From an uncultured Bacilli bacterium (GTDB lineage: Bacteria; Bacillota_I; Bacilli_A; RF39; UBA660), in assembly GCA_947588795.1 (NCBI GenBank), contig CANPZJ010000005.1, positions 1-21,946 on the forward strand: a stretch of DNA of 21,946 bases, in the 5' to 3' direction. Position numbers and translations under genes: made by a program. Position 1 is the first letter of the stretch. Every line of letters begins with the position of its first letter. Below, one piece after another: positions 14,958-21,946 of the stretch. Under the pieces are notes generated by a model. It ran no database searches. It was not told where the DNA came from and worked only from the letters and a program-made list of their open reading frames with translations.

Positions 14958-15722
14958 ATGTTAGATGATTTATATAAAAAACTTGAATCTATAGAAAAAT
15001 CTTTAAGTGAATGCTTTAAGGAAATTCTAAATAATGAAGAGCTTAGCTACTATAAAAGTATATTATGGGCATTTAAAATTAATTTACTTCAATATAAACA
15101 ATATGAAATTGGTTTAAATATTAATAATATTGATTTAGAATTAAATATTAATAAAAAGAAATTAGATATTTTAAAGACTATTTTATATTTAATTTCTACT
15201 TTACTTTTATTAACTTATTGGCCAATAGGAATACTTTCTTTCATATATGCTATTAGTAATAGTAAAAATATAAAAAATAATTTATCCTATATGCAAAATA
15301 TATTTAATAATTCTAGAGAATTATTTGATAAATGTGATCGAATTGCGAAAAATTGTCAAACATTTATAGGTAAAAAAATGGAGGTGAGTGCTGAAAGATT
15401 TAATGAACAAGTAAATAATAAAGATGTAATTGATTTAGAACCATATTATTATGCCCAAAATTTAATTGATTTATATATTAGTTTTGGTGTACTTATGGAA
15501 ACTACACCAGAAATTGAAGAGATTGTTATTAAAATATTGCAAAGTGATTTAGAAACTGAAGAGAGTAATTTTATGACTTTACTTAATTTGGCTAAAGAAA
15601 AATTATCAGAAGAAAAAATATTAGAAAAAAAGGCTAAAAGTGATGAATTATATCAAAAATATGACGAAAGTTGTCAAAAATTACAAAAAATTTACAATAA
15701 AAAAAGGAAATCGAGTAGGTAG
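14958..15722 (+). CDS. Unknown membrane protein with a two-helix hairpin
   Basis: I do not recognise the family. The 254-residue protein has a charged N-terminal half, two adjacent hydrophobic segments (about 72-86 and 88-101, split by YWPIG) that could form a membrane hairpin, and a long helical C-terminal part. The last 45 residues are rich in glutamate and lysine, like a coiled coil with a basic end (KKRKSSR). Both ends would lie on the same, probably cytoplasmic, side. ATG 14958 has AAGGGGTGA six bases upstream; earlier in-frame TTG and GTG codons lie in or before that site. It has its own strong promoter and no clear partner, and the next gene is dnaG. Confidence 0.75.
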   Translation: MLDDLYKKLESIEKSLSECFKEILNNEELSYYKSILWAFKINLLQYKQYEIGLNINNIDLELNINKKKLDILKTILYLISTLLLLTYWPIGILSFIYAISNSKNIKNNLSYMQNIFNNSRELFDKCDRIAKNCQTFIGKKMEVSAERFNEQVNNKDVIDLEPYYYAQNLIDLYISFGVLMETTPEIEEIVIKILQSDLETEESNFMTLLNLAKEKLSEEKILEKKAKSDELYQKYDESCQKLQKIYNKKRKSSR

Positions 15723-15768
15723 CGCTAATATATATATATAGAAGGGAAAATTTTGTGTAGATAGGAAA

Positions 15769-17520
15769 ATGGAAAGAATTAGCGAAGAAAAAATCAATGA
15801 AATACGAAATTCTGCTGATATAGTAAATATCATATCAGACTATATTCCTCTAAAACTACAAGGAAAGAATTATTTTGGTATTTGTCCTTTTCATGATGAT
15901 CATACACCAAGTATGTCAGTATCTAAAGATCGGCAATTATTCAAATGCTTTGTTTGTGGTAAAGGAGGTAATGTTTTTACTTTTGTCCAAAACTACGAAA
16001 ATATTTCTTTTTTAGAGGCTGTTAAAAAAGTAGCTGATAAAGTTGGTATTCCTCTTGATTTTACCCCAATAAAAAAAGTAGATAGCAAATTTAAAGAAGA
16101 TTATGAAATAATGGAATTTGCTACTAAAATATTTCAAAACAATTTAAATAGCAAAGAAGGAGTTAAAGCCAAAGAATATTTACTTAAGAGAAATATTACC
16201 GATGATATCATTAAAGAATTTCAAATAGGATTTGCTCTAGATAATAAAACCTATCTCTATAATGTTTTGAAAAAGAAAAATTATGATATTAATAAATTAG
16301 ATGATTTGGGTTTAATTTCGAAAGATGGAATAGATGCTCATGATAAATTTATTAATAGAATAATGATACCTCTTACTAATTTAGATGGAAGTACAGTAGG
16401 ATTTACTGGAAGAATATTTAATGGTGAAGATTTAGCTAAATATATTAATACCAAAGAAACTGCTATCTATAAAAAAGGTAATTTATTATTTAATTACTAT
16501 AATGCCAAAAAATATATTAGAGAAAGTAAGAGTGCTATATTAGTTGAAGGCAATATGGATGCCATTAGAATGTATTCAAGTGGATGCAAAAACACTTTAG
16601 CCTTAATGGGTACAGCTATTACGAAAGAACAAGTAGAAATATTAAAAAAATTAAGAGTACCAATATTTTTAATGCTTGATAATGATGCAGCTGGTGAACT
16701 TGCTACTATTAATGTTGGTGATCTTCTTACTCATGCAAGTGTTAATGTTAAAGTTATAAGATTAAAAGGGGCTAAAGACCCTGATGAATACATTGTTAAG
16801 TTTGGTGAAAAAGCCTTCCAAGATGTTATAAAGAGTCCTTTAAGTTATTTTGATTATAAATTAGAGTATTTAAAACAAAATAAAGATTTATCTAATACTA
16901 ATGAATTGGTATCATATATCAAAGATGTCTTAAAGATGATTGATAGTGCAGATAATTTAACGAAAGAAATAACTTTAAAGAAAATTAGTGAAGAATATAA
17001 CCTTGATTATGAAATGTTAAAGAGTGAAATTACTTTTAAAGAAGAAGTAAAACAACCTATAGTAGTTCCAAATCAAGTAGTAAAAAAAGATAAATATCAG
17101 ATATGTGTTAATTATATATTATATTATTTAATGAGTGATGCTAAATATTTAAAAATATTTAATAGTAAATTAGGATTTTTAAAAAATCCGGAAGAAAGAA
17201 ATTTAATCACCGAAATAGAATATTATATTAAAAATCATGATAATAAAATTAATTTAGCGGACTTTCTAAGTTATGCGGAAAATGACGATAAAATTAGAGA
17301 TTTAGTTCATAATATATGTGGAGTAGTAGATGTCCAAGATTTAGATGATAATATATTCTTAGATTATATTAAAGCAATAGATAATTTAATGCATCTAGAT
17401 AATATGAAAAAAATAAAAGATAAAATACATACAGAAACAGATATAAATGAACAATTAAAAGATATCAATAAACAAATTGCGATGCAAAAGAAAATGTTAG
17501 AAAAAAAGAAGGAAGTGTAA
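15769..17520 (+). CDS. dnaG: DNA primase DnaG
   Basis: DnaG makes RNA primers at the replication fork. The 583-residue protein has the N-terminal zinc ribbon C39-x2-H42-x17-C60-x2-C63, then the catalytic core with the Toprim motifs E260-G-N-M-D264 and D304-x-D306 (LMLDNDAAGE), and a C-terminal helicase-binding domain that is divergent, as usual. The N-terminus MERISEEKINEIR aligns with other primases. The start has a poor site (AGGA only three bases before ATG), and no other in-frame start exists. The 46-base gap upstream contains an AT dinucleotide run (15728-15740), a GAAGGG and a GTG followed at once by TAG; no clear promoter. First gene of the classic primase-sigma operon. Confidence 0.97.
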   Translation: MERISEEKINEIRNSADIVNIISDYIPLKLQGKNYFGICPFHDDHTPSMSVSKDRQLFKCFVCGKGGNVFTFVQNYENISFLEAVKKVADKVGIPLDFTPIKKVDSKFKEDYEIMEFATKIFQNNLNSKEGVKAKEYLLKRNITDDIIKEFQIGFALDNKTYLYNVLKKKNYDINKLDDLGLISKDGIDAHDKFINRIMIPLTNLDGSTVGFTGRIFNGEDLAKYINTKETAIYKKGNLLFNYYNAKKYIRESKSAILVEGNMDAIRMYSSGCKNTLALMGTAITKEQVEILKKLRVPIFLMLDNDAAGELATINVGDLLTHASVNVKVIRLKGAKDPDEYIVKFGEKAFQDVIKSPLSYFDYKLEYLKQNKDLSNTNELVSYIKDVLKMIDSADNLTKEITLKKISEEYNLDYEMLKSEITFKEEVKQPIVVPNQVVKKDKYQICVNYILYYLMSDAKYLKIFNSKLGFLKNPEERNLITEIEYYIKNHDNKINLADFLSYAENDDKIRDLVHNICGVVDVQDLDDNIFLDYIKAIDNLMHLDNMKKIKDKIHTETDINEQLKDINKQIAMQKKMLEKKKEV

Positions 17521-17522
17521 TT

Positions 17523-18629
17523 ATGGTAGAAATTAAAACATTTAATGAAAGAAAAGAAGAATTAATTAAAAAAGGAGAAGAAAAAGGTTTTATTACTTTT
17601 GAAGAATTAGCAGAATCTCTTAAAGGTCTAGAAATAGATAGTGATACTTTAGATGAACTTTATAATGCCTTTGTTGATGCTGGTATTTCTGTTGTAACAG
17701 AAGAAGATGCCGAAGATGCGGAAGAATCTGGTGAAAATCCAGCCGACTTAGAAACAGAACCAATAATATTAGATGATGCGGAAATAACTAAAGATGTCAA
17801 TATTAATGATCCGGTTAGAATGTATTTAAAAGAAATTGGTCGTATTAGTCTATTATCAAGTGAAGAAGAAATGAATATTAGTGTCCGTATTGCTGATGGT
17901 GATGAAGATGCAAAAAGAATTCTAGCCGAATCTAACCTTCGTCTAGTTGTAAGTATTGCCAAAAGATATGTTGGAAGAGGCCTACTTTTCTTAGATTTAA
18001 TTCAAGAAGGTAATATTGGTTTAATGAAAGCAGTTGAAAAATTCGACTATGATAAAGGTTATAAGTTCTCAACTTATGCAACCTGGTGGATAAGACAAGC
18101 CATAACTAGAGCTCTAGCTGATCAAGCACGTACTATTCGTGTACCAGTTCATATGGTTGAAACTATTAATAAAATGGTTAGAATTCAAAGACAAATGACT
18201 CTTGAGTTAAATAGAGAACCATCTGATGAAGAAATAGCTAAAAAAATGGGTATATCTGTTGACAAGGTAAGAGAGGTTATTAAGATTAGTCAAGAACCAG
18301 TATCACTAGAAACTCCAATTGGGGAAGAAGATGATTCTCATCTAGGGGATTTCTTAAAAGATGAAAGTTCACTTTCACCTGAAGAATATACTGAAAATGA
18401 AATTTTAAAAGAAGAAATTAAAGAAGTACTTCAAACTCTTCAACCAAGAGAACAAGAAGTCCTAGAACTTCGTTTTGGTCTTATTGATGGCACTTGCCAT
18501 ACTCTAGAAGATGTTGGTAAAAGATTTAATGTAACAAGAGAACGTATTAGACAAATTGAAGCCAAAGCACTACGTAAATTACGTCATCCATCTCGTGCTA
18601 AAAAATTAAAAGATTTCTTGGATAACTAA
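17523..18629 (+). CDS. rpoD: Primary sigma factor (SigA/RpoD)
   Basis: The housekeeping sigma factor of RNA polymerase, 368 residues, about the size of Bacillus SigA (371). Region 1.1 (1-80) ends in an acidic stretch (60-80). Then come region 1.2 with DPVRMYLKEIG (96-106), region 2 with LVVSIAKRYVGRG and the -10-reading TYATWWIRQAITRA (184-197), region 3, and the region 4.2 helix-turn-helix TLEDVGKRFNVTRERIRQIE (327-346) that reads the -35. AAGGAAGTG gives a good ribosome site 2 bases after dnaG. Promoters in this window with TTGACA/TATAAT and 17-bp spacers are the sequences such a sigma would read. The stop abuts the trmK start. Confidence 0.98.
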   Translation: MVEIKTFNERKEELIKKGEEKGFITFEELAESLKGLEIDSDTLDELYNAFVDAGISVVTEEDAEDAEESGENPADLETEPIILDDAEITKDVNINDPVRMYLKEIGRISLLSSEEEMNISVRIADGDEDAKRILAESNLRLVVSIAKRYVGRGLLFLDLIQEGNIGLMKAVEKFDYDKGYKFSTYATWWIRQAITRALADQARTIRVPVHMVETINKMVRIQRQMTLELNREPSDEEIAKKMGISVDKVREVIKISQEPVSLETPIGEEDDSHLGDFLKDESSLSPEEYTENEILKEEIKEVLQTLQPREQEVLELRFGLIDGTCHTLEDVGKRFNVTRERIRQIEAKALRKLRHPSRAKKLKDFLDN

Positions 18630-19250
18630 ATGAATAGTGAAAGAATAAAAGCACTTTCATCACTCATAAATAAAGAAGATATTGTTTTAGATGTTGGTTG
18701 TGATCATGGTTATTTAAGTATTTATCTAAAACAAAATAATTTATGTCAAGATGTATATGCTAGTGATATTTCTAATAATGCTTTAAAACAAGCCCAAACT
18801 AATTTTAAAAAATATCACTTAAATATAAAATCATTTGTAAGTGATGGCTTTAATAATATTAATATTGATTTTAATACAGCTGTAATTGCCGGTATGGGTA
18901 CTAGTACTATCTTAAATATTTTAAAAAATAAACAAGCCCCTAATAAATTAATAATTTCTAGTAATAATGAACACTTTAAATTAAGAAAAAATTTAAATAA
19001 ATTAGGATATAAATTAATTAAAGAAAAAATTGTACAAGAAAAAAATCATTACTATATAATTATGTTATATTTAAAAGGTAAACAATGCTTATCTAAAAAA
19101 GAATTATTATTTGGTATAAGTAATAATAAAGAATATTATAATTATTTATTAAATAAAAATAGAGAACTTTTAAATAAAGTCCCCTTAAAGAAAAAATTAA
19201 CTATATTATTTGAAAATTATTTATTAAAAGGTCTTATTGAAAAAAAGTAG
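18630..19250 (+). CDS. trmK: tRNA (adenine22-N1)-methyltransferase TrmK
   Basis: TrmK makes m1A22 in the tRNA D-loop region of Gram-positive bacteria. The 206-residue protein has the SAM site DVGCDHGYLS (21-30), SDISNNAL (45-52), the family motif AGMGTSTI (87-94, usual AGMGG) and the C-terminal KEKIVQEKNHYYIIMLY segment. It follows the sigma gene directly with no spacer, as part of the same transcript; in Bacillus the orthologue yqfN lies a little further downstream. It has no ribosome site in the usual place apart from sequence within rpoD, so coupling to the sigma gene is likely. The final codons form one arm of a shared terminator. Confidence 0.93.
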   Translation: MNSERIKALSSLINKEDIVLDVGCDHGYLSIYLKQNNLCQDVYASDISNNALKQAQTNFKKYHLNIKSFVSDGFNNINIDFNTAVIAGMGTSTILNILKNKQAPNKLIISSNNEHFKLRKNLNKLGYKLIKEKIVQEKNHYYIIMLYLKGKQCLSKKELLFGISNNKEYYNYLLNKNRELLNKVPLKKKLTILFENYLLKGLIEKK

Positions 19251-19259
19251 GACCTTTTT
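19226..19259. terminator. Bidirectional terminator in the overlap of two convergent genes
   Basis: Arms AAAAGGTC (19226-19233) and GACCTTTT (19251-19258) pair perfectly. The 17-base loop, 19234-19250, is exactly the stretch shared by trmK and the convergent small gene and holds both stop codons. T-runs follow in both directions (TTTTT on +, TTTT on -). The loop is long for a terminator. Confidence 0.75.
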
Positions 19260-19500
19260 GTATGTTTAAATTATTAATTTTTTCTTTAATCGGAGCCATA
19301 TTCTTTTGTGTATTACTTATCACTTTGTTAGTGGTAGTATTCCCAAATTCTTTTATTAAACTTAATGCACTTCTTGCATTATTAATCATTGGTTTTGCTT
19401 CTTTATAAATGGGTATTATTTGATTTACTACTCCCAAAGTTTTCGAAATACCACCAAGCATACTAGTTAGTGAAAAGGTAGGTATTCTTGGACCAAACAT
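19234..19500 (-). CDS. YqfQ/VrrA-like small protein
   Basis: An 88-residue protein starting MFGPRIPTF. The start ATG at 19500 has AGGTGA five bases before it; a GTG at 19509 overlaps that site. Visible are a glycine/proline-containing N-terminus, a run reading IIPIYKEAKPMINNAR (about 28-43) and a lysine-rich end. The order of a short variable N-terminus followed by a helix with PMINN resembles the Bacillus YqfQ family, whose gene lies in the same neighbourhood of dnaG, sigA and yqfN. No membrane helix is evident. It is convergent to trmK with a 17-base overlap. The family call is tentative because the protein is short; I could not place its promoter with confidence. Confidence 0.6.
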   Translation of the reverse strand: MFGPRIPTFSLTSMLGGISKTLGVVNQIIPIYKEAKPMINNARSALSLIKEFGNTTTNKVISNTQKNMAPIKEKINNLNIQKGPTFFQ

Positions 19501-19582
19501 TATAATCACCTACTATAATTTATGCAAATAATCATTTTTAGTATGTAGAGTTTTAAAAGAAAATGCCTAATTTTTAGAAATT

Positions 19583-19610
19583 TTGTCGAAAGTATTGCAA
19601 AGGATATAAT
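19583..19610 (+). promoter_or_regulatory. Upstream promoter before the GC-rich leader
   Basis: TTGTCG (19583-19588, 4 of 6) and TATAAT (19605-19610) have a 16-bp spacer. A start near 19617 would place the GC-rich hairpin/dyad within the first 30 bases of the RNA. Confidence 0.5.
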
Positions 19611-19617
19611 AGAGAAA

Positions 19618-19719
19618 TTGTTACCAGTTAGCGGCACCACTAACCTCATAGTTGCTTTTTTTATTGTAATTATTACTTTTATACTTTATAATAACATTCG
19701 CAAAGGGAAAGGATTATAT
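19618..19719 (+). other. GC-rich leader reading as an LPxTG-like sorting signal
   Basis: Bases 19620-19655 are about half G+C, against roughly a quarter around them. In the frame of the next gene the stretch reads LPVSGTT, then a hydrophobic run of about 15 residues and RKGK, the layout of a sortase signal. The codons used (AGC, GGC, ACC, AAC, CTC, CGC) are rare here. The same DNA has an 18-base imperfect dyad (19627-19644) and a T-run (19656-19662) that could close a hairpin. Most likely untranslated leader, because the following ATG has its own strong site. Confidence 0.4.
19664..19692 (+). promoter_or_regulatory. Proximal promoter of the transglutaminase-like gene
   Basis: TTGTAA (19664-19669) and TATAAT (19687-19692), 17-bp spacer. 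Its start near 19699 would leave a short leader with the AAAGG ribosome site. It lies downstream of the GC-rich element and would bypass any control by it. Confidence 0.55.
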
Positions 19720-20889
19720 ATGAAAAGCTTAAATAGTAGAGAAATAAATTTAAAATTTTTAAATAGTTTATTTAAGTATTCAAATAACACTATTTTTTCT
19801 ATTTGTAATAATACTGAAAGTAATCATATTTATATAAATAAACTTTGTGCTTTAGTAAAAACTTTAAAGAATAATCATAAAAAAATAGAATTATTTATTA
19901 ATATTAATTCAATAAATAATATGAGAAAACTTCTTAATATAATTGATAAGTATCCTTATGTTATGATTCATTATCTTGGTTTTACTTTTACTTATGCTGA
20001 ATTTATTAAATTTTATTATGATTTAACTAAATTTTTAAATTCTATAGATATAGCTAAAGATAAATATAATTTATCATCTTTAGAAATATTTTTACTCGTA
20101 TATGATAAAGTATGTAATTTTAAAAAATATAATAGTTATCCAGACAATTATCCTGTTTATAAACAAGGTAATTTAAAATATTTATTTAATAGTAAATATA
20201 CTGTATGTTCAGATTATAGTATTTTACTTGTAGCATCTTTATCTTATTTTGGGATAGATGCTAAAGAGTTTTTATTAACTTTAGAGCATTATAAAGATGA
20301 AACAATAGAAGAAGAAGTACATGCAAGGGTATTAGTTAAATTAAAAGATGATAAATATAATATAAATGGTATATATGTAAGTGATCCTACTTGGGATAAC
20401 AAATCTATATTTAGTCATGCGTTAATGACTAATAGACAAACTACTTTAGAAAATGATTTAGAAAGACTTAATATTTACGATTTCTTTTTTGATGTACAAT
20501 CTTTAGAAGAATTTAATAATAGAATTAATATTTTACTTAATAAAGGTTGTAGAAAGATTTATATTTTTAAATATTTTATGAAAATTATTTATCAAATAGA
20601 TTATGATTATTATTTGGAAATGCATAAGAAATATTCAAGTTTTAATAATTTATTATTTACTAATTTTATAAATGATATGAGTAATTATGTTATTAAGTAT
20701 TGTAATAAAGAAATACCTTTTAATGTTATATATACAACTATATTAAATACTTATAGGCAAATTAAGAATATTACGGAAGATGAATATCAAAGTAAATTAG
20801 ATAAATTAAAATTAAAAAATGAAATGGACTATTACAATTCTTTTCAAGATAATTGGCCTTATGATATGGAACATAAGAGGATAAATTGA
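19720..20889 (+). CDS. Transglutaminase-like (papain-fold) domain protein
   Basis: From the ATG with AAAGGA six bases upstream the protein has 389 residues and no signal peptide, so it is probably cytoplasmic. The transglutaminase-like core is about 115-240: C163 in YTVCSDYSILL, H201 in EEVHARVLV and D222 in VSDPTWDN form the cysteine-histidine-aspartate triad, with W225 beside it. The N-terminal 110 and C-terminal 140 residues are helical and unlike anything I can name. Such domains act as peptidases, amidases or protein cross-linkers; the substrate here is unknown. If a TTG at 19618 were the start, a 34-residue hydrophobic leader would be added, but no ribosome site supports it. The stop codon overlaps the next gene's -35. 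Confidence 0.8.
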   Translation: MKSLNSREINLKFLNSLFKYSNNTIFSICNNTESNHIYINKLCALVKTLKNNHKKIELFININSINNMRKLLNIIDKYPYVMIHYLGFTFTYAEFIKFYYDLTKFLNSIDIAKDKYNLSSLEIFLLVYDKVCNFKKYNSYPDNYPVYKQGNLKYLFNSKYTVCSDYSILLVASLSYFGIDAKEFLLTLEHYKDETIEEEVHARVLVKLKDDKYNINGIYVSDPTWDNKSIFSHALMTNRQTTLENDLERLNIYDFFFDVQSLEEFNNRINILLNKGCRKIYIFKYFMKIIYQIDYDYYLEMHKKYSSFNNLLFTNFINDMSNYVIKYCNKEIPFNVIYTTILNTYRQIKNITEDEYQSKLDKLKLKNEMDYYNSFQDNWPYDMEHKRIN

Positions 20890-20914
20890 CACAATTTGAC
20901 ATTTGTGCTATAAT
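20886..20914 (+). promoter_or_regulatory. Consensus extended -10 promoter
   Basis: TTGACA (20886-20891), 17-bp spacer, TATAAT (20909-20914), with TG one base before the -10. All consensus positions match, the strongest promoter in the window. A second TTGACA at 20896 is too close to serve the same -10. The -35 includes the TGA stop of the preceding gene. Confidence 0.85.
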
Positions 20915-20938
20915 ATTACTTGTTTTAAGGGGGTTAAT

Positions 20939-21322
20939 ATGATTACTTTAAAAGAATTAAGTTATGTTTCAGATTGGGCGAGAAAAACGCCGTATCCTGG
21001 TATTAAATATGCAGAGAATGTAGCTGATAAATTATTCCAAGCAGTTGATAATTTTGATAAAAATTATAAAGAAAAAGAATATGATATTATTTTGTCTGAT
21101 GGTAGTCAATTTACTTTTGAAATAGCTTGTAAAAACTTATGTCATATGTTGGGAATAGATTATAAAAATTTATCTGGTGATTATTTTAAATACTTTAGAG
21201 AAAATGTTTTAGGTACAGATAATAATTTTAGTGGATCATACGGTTTTTTAAAATTGTTATTAGAGCATATTGAGGATGCTTTAAAATATGATTATGAACA
21301 TGGTGGAGTATTTAATTACTAA
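20939..21322 (+). CDS. Unknown protein, N-terminal segment before an in-frame stop
   Basis: 127 residues from an ATG with AAGGGGG five bases upstream and the strongest promoter of the window. The middle reads as short strands (DIILSDGSQFTFEIACKNL) followed by HMLGIDYKNLSGDY, a pattern recalling the N-terminal half of the PBECR4-type nuclease-like domain. That resemblance is from memory and weak. The frame ends at TAA (21320-21322), yet continues open in the same frame for another 166 codons after that single codon. It may therefore be the first part of a roughly 294-residue protein broken by one nonsense change, or the upstream member of a two-gene unit. Confidence 0.7.
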   Translation: MITLKELSYVSDWARKTPYPGIKYAENVADKLFQAVDNFDKNYKEKEYDIILSDGSQFTFEIACKNLCHMLGIDYKNLSGDYFKYFRENVLGTDNNFSGSYGFLKLLLEHIEDALKYDYEHGGVFNY

Positions 21323-21325
21323 AAA

Positions 21326-21823
21326 ATGATGGTTAAATGTTCTATTTTTGAAAAATTATCTAATTTTAGTGATTTTAACTTTGGGGTAATTAATTTTGAT
21401 AAACCAACATTTGAAGAAAAATCTAATGGAGCAACTTTTCATAGTAATGCGGAAAAATTATTATTTGTTCAAAGTAATGAACAAAATTGTCCATACTTTA
21501 TGATGGGTATTTTAAAAGATGGATGTGATAATCCAGAAGAAATGCAAAGCAATTATGTAGTAGAAACTTTATTTGCTCCATATAATGTTAGAAATATCTT
21601 TAATGGGCAAAAAGTTGCCATACCTACGCAAATATTAATTATTGGTGATAATATGGAAAAGATAGTGGCAACTGCTCGTGAAAAATTAGCTTTAATAAAT
21701 CAATATAAATCCATAGTGGCTGAATATAATATACCAAATAATATTGATATATATGGTGATTATTTAGCAACTTTAACGCGTGAAGATAATGAAAGTGAAA
21801 CTAAATTAATAAGGAAAAGGTAA
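21326..21823 (+). CDS. Unknown protein, in-frame continuation after the stop
   Basis: 165 residues, in the same frame as the preceding segment, starting three bases after its stop. No ribosome site lies at a working distance: GGTGGAG is 17 bases upstream of the first ATG. It has no membrane segment. Visible are KCSIFEKLSNFSDFNFGVINFDKP at the start (positions 4-27), PYFMMGILKDG in the middle, and strands ending in VAIPTQILIIGDN, then helices with a lysine-rich end. The codon use equals that of the first segment and the coding appearance is unbroken, with no other stops. Translation could depend on reinitiation or readthrough; otherwise this is a dead 3' half. Confidence 0.55.
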   Translation: MMVKCSIFEKLSNFSDFNFGVINFDKPTFEEKSNGATFHSNAEKLLFVQSNEQNCPYFMMGILKDGCDNPEEMQSNYVVETLFAPYNVRNIFNGQKVAIPTQILIIGDNMEKIVATAREKLALINQYKSIVAEYNIPNNIDIYGDYLATLTREDNESETKLIRKR

Positions 21824-21833
21824 TAAAATTTAA

Positions 21834-21862
21834 TTGCTATAATTAAATATTTATAATATAAT
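21834..21862 (+). promoter_or_regulatory. Promoter of the last, partial gene
   Basis: TTGCTA (21834-21839) and TATAAT (21857-21862), 17-bp spacer; an overlapping second TATAAT sits at 21852-21857. The region is very AT-rich, so confidence is moderate. Confidence 0.5.
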
Positions 21863-21891
21863 ATAGAAGTATTTGAAAGAGGGAAATATTT

Positions 21892-21946
21892 ATGAAAAAT
21901 GTTCACGAAATTGAAATTAAATTAGAAGGTGAAAAATGGTCTAAAT
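21892..21946 (+). CDS. N-terminal fragment of a gene, possibly trigger factor-like
   Basis: Only 18 codons are in the window. ATG is preceded by AGAGGG at 8 bases and a plausible promoter, so it is a true gene start. The visible protein reads MKNVHEIEIKLEGEKWSK. A strand of the form EIEIKLEGEKW is reminiscent of the start of trigger-factor-type ribosome-binding domains in related AT-rich Firmicutes, but 18 residues cannot settle it. Confidence 0.5.
   Translation, partial: MKNVHEIEIKLEGEKWSK

Noticed and set aside
15741..15760. Start-stop mini reading frame (GTG TAG) after GAAGGG ahead of dnaG
   Set aside because: A single start followed by a stop is too little to call, and nothing else supports attenuation.
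15723..15768. AT dinucleotide run before dnaG as a -10 promoter or a replication element
   Set aside because: No -35 at a proper distance and no DnaA-box-like repeats. A 13-base AT run is expected in DNA this AT-rich.
1..21946. CRISPR array, insertion sequence, prophage or tRNA/rRNA gene
   Set aside because: No regular direct repeats, transposase or integrase motifs, phage structural genes, or tRNA/rRNA-like GC-rich folded stretches were seen by reading. A tRNA scan could not be run.

Overview
The window looks like chromosomal core sequence from a very AT-rich, low-GC Gram-positive bacterium of the Bacilli/Mollicutes kind, with a small compact genome. Support comes from the extreme A+T bias, AGGAGG-type ribosome binding sites, sigma-A-type promoters and Bacillus-like gene order. 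Endolytic transglycosylase MltG implies that peptidoglycan is present. TGA is used as a stop (ruvB, thyA, folA, tmk, ruvX, trhP1), so this is not a code-4 mycoplasma. I see no rRNA, tRNA, CRISPR array, insertion sequence or prophage.

Layout. (1) 3-5740 is one dense + strand operon: 3' end of ruvB, then folD, glyA, thyA, folA, a pyrH-like kinase, tmk and a GNAT acetyltransferase, mostly with 1-4 base overlaps. It encodes the whole thymidylate cycle: GlyA makes methylene-THF, ThyA uses it for dTMP, FolA regenerates THF, FolD interconverts C1-folates and Tmk phosphorylates dTMP. (2) 5789-8774 holds queA and tgt (queuosine tRNA modification). Between them lies an unknown convergent gene on the - strand, and a small one-helix membrane protein follows tgt. 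(3) 8781-9786 is a monocistronic P-loop ATPase of unknown role. (4) 9848-14899 is a cluster syntenic with Bacillus subtilis yrzL-yrrK-yrzB-yrrL-yrrM-yrrN-yrrO-greA: ireB, ruvX, a UPF0473 gene, mltG, trmR, trhP1, trhP2 and greA. The udk gene usually found before greA is absent. trmR with trhP1 and trhP2 forms a 5-methoxyuridine wobble-base pathway. (5) 14901-15722 is an unknown two-helix membrane protein. (6) 15769-19250 is the primase / sigma-70 / trmK block, closed by a small convergent YqfQ-like gene. (7) 19510-21946 is the least ordinary part: a GC-richer leader that also reads as an LPxTG-like sorting signal, a transglutaminase-like protein, a gene of unknown family interrupted by one in-frame stop, and the first codons of another gene.

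Regulatory sites are readable because the intergenic spaces are short. About ten promoters with 16-17 bp spacers and several intrinsic terminators can be placed. Three of the terminators use the ends of coding sequences as stem arms, which fits strong genome compaction. I found no clear new defence or mobile system. The best candidates for novelty are the stop-interrupted gene at 20939-21823, the GC-rich leader at 19618-19719, the codon-skewed hairpin at the end of queA and the orphan ATPase at 8836.
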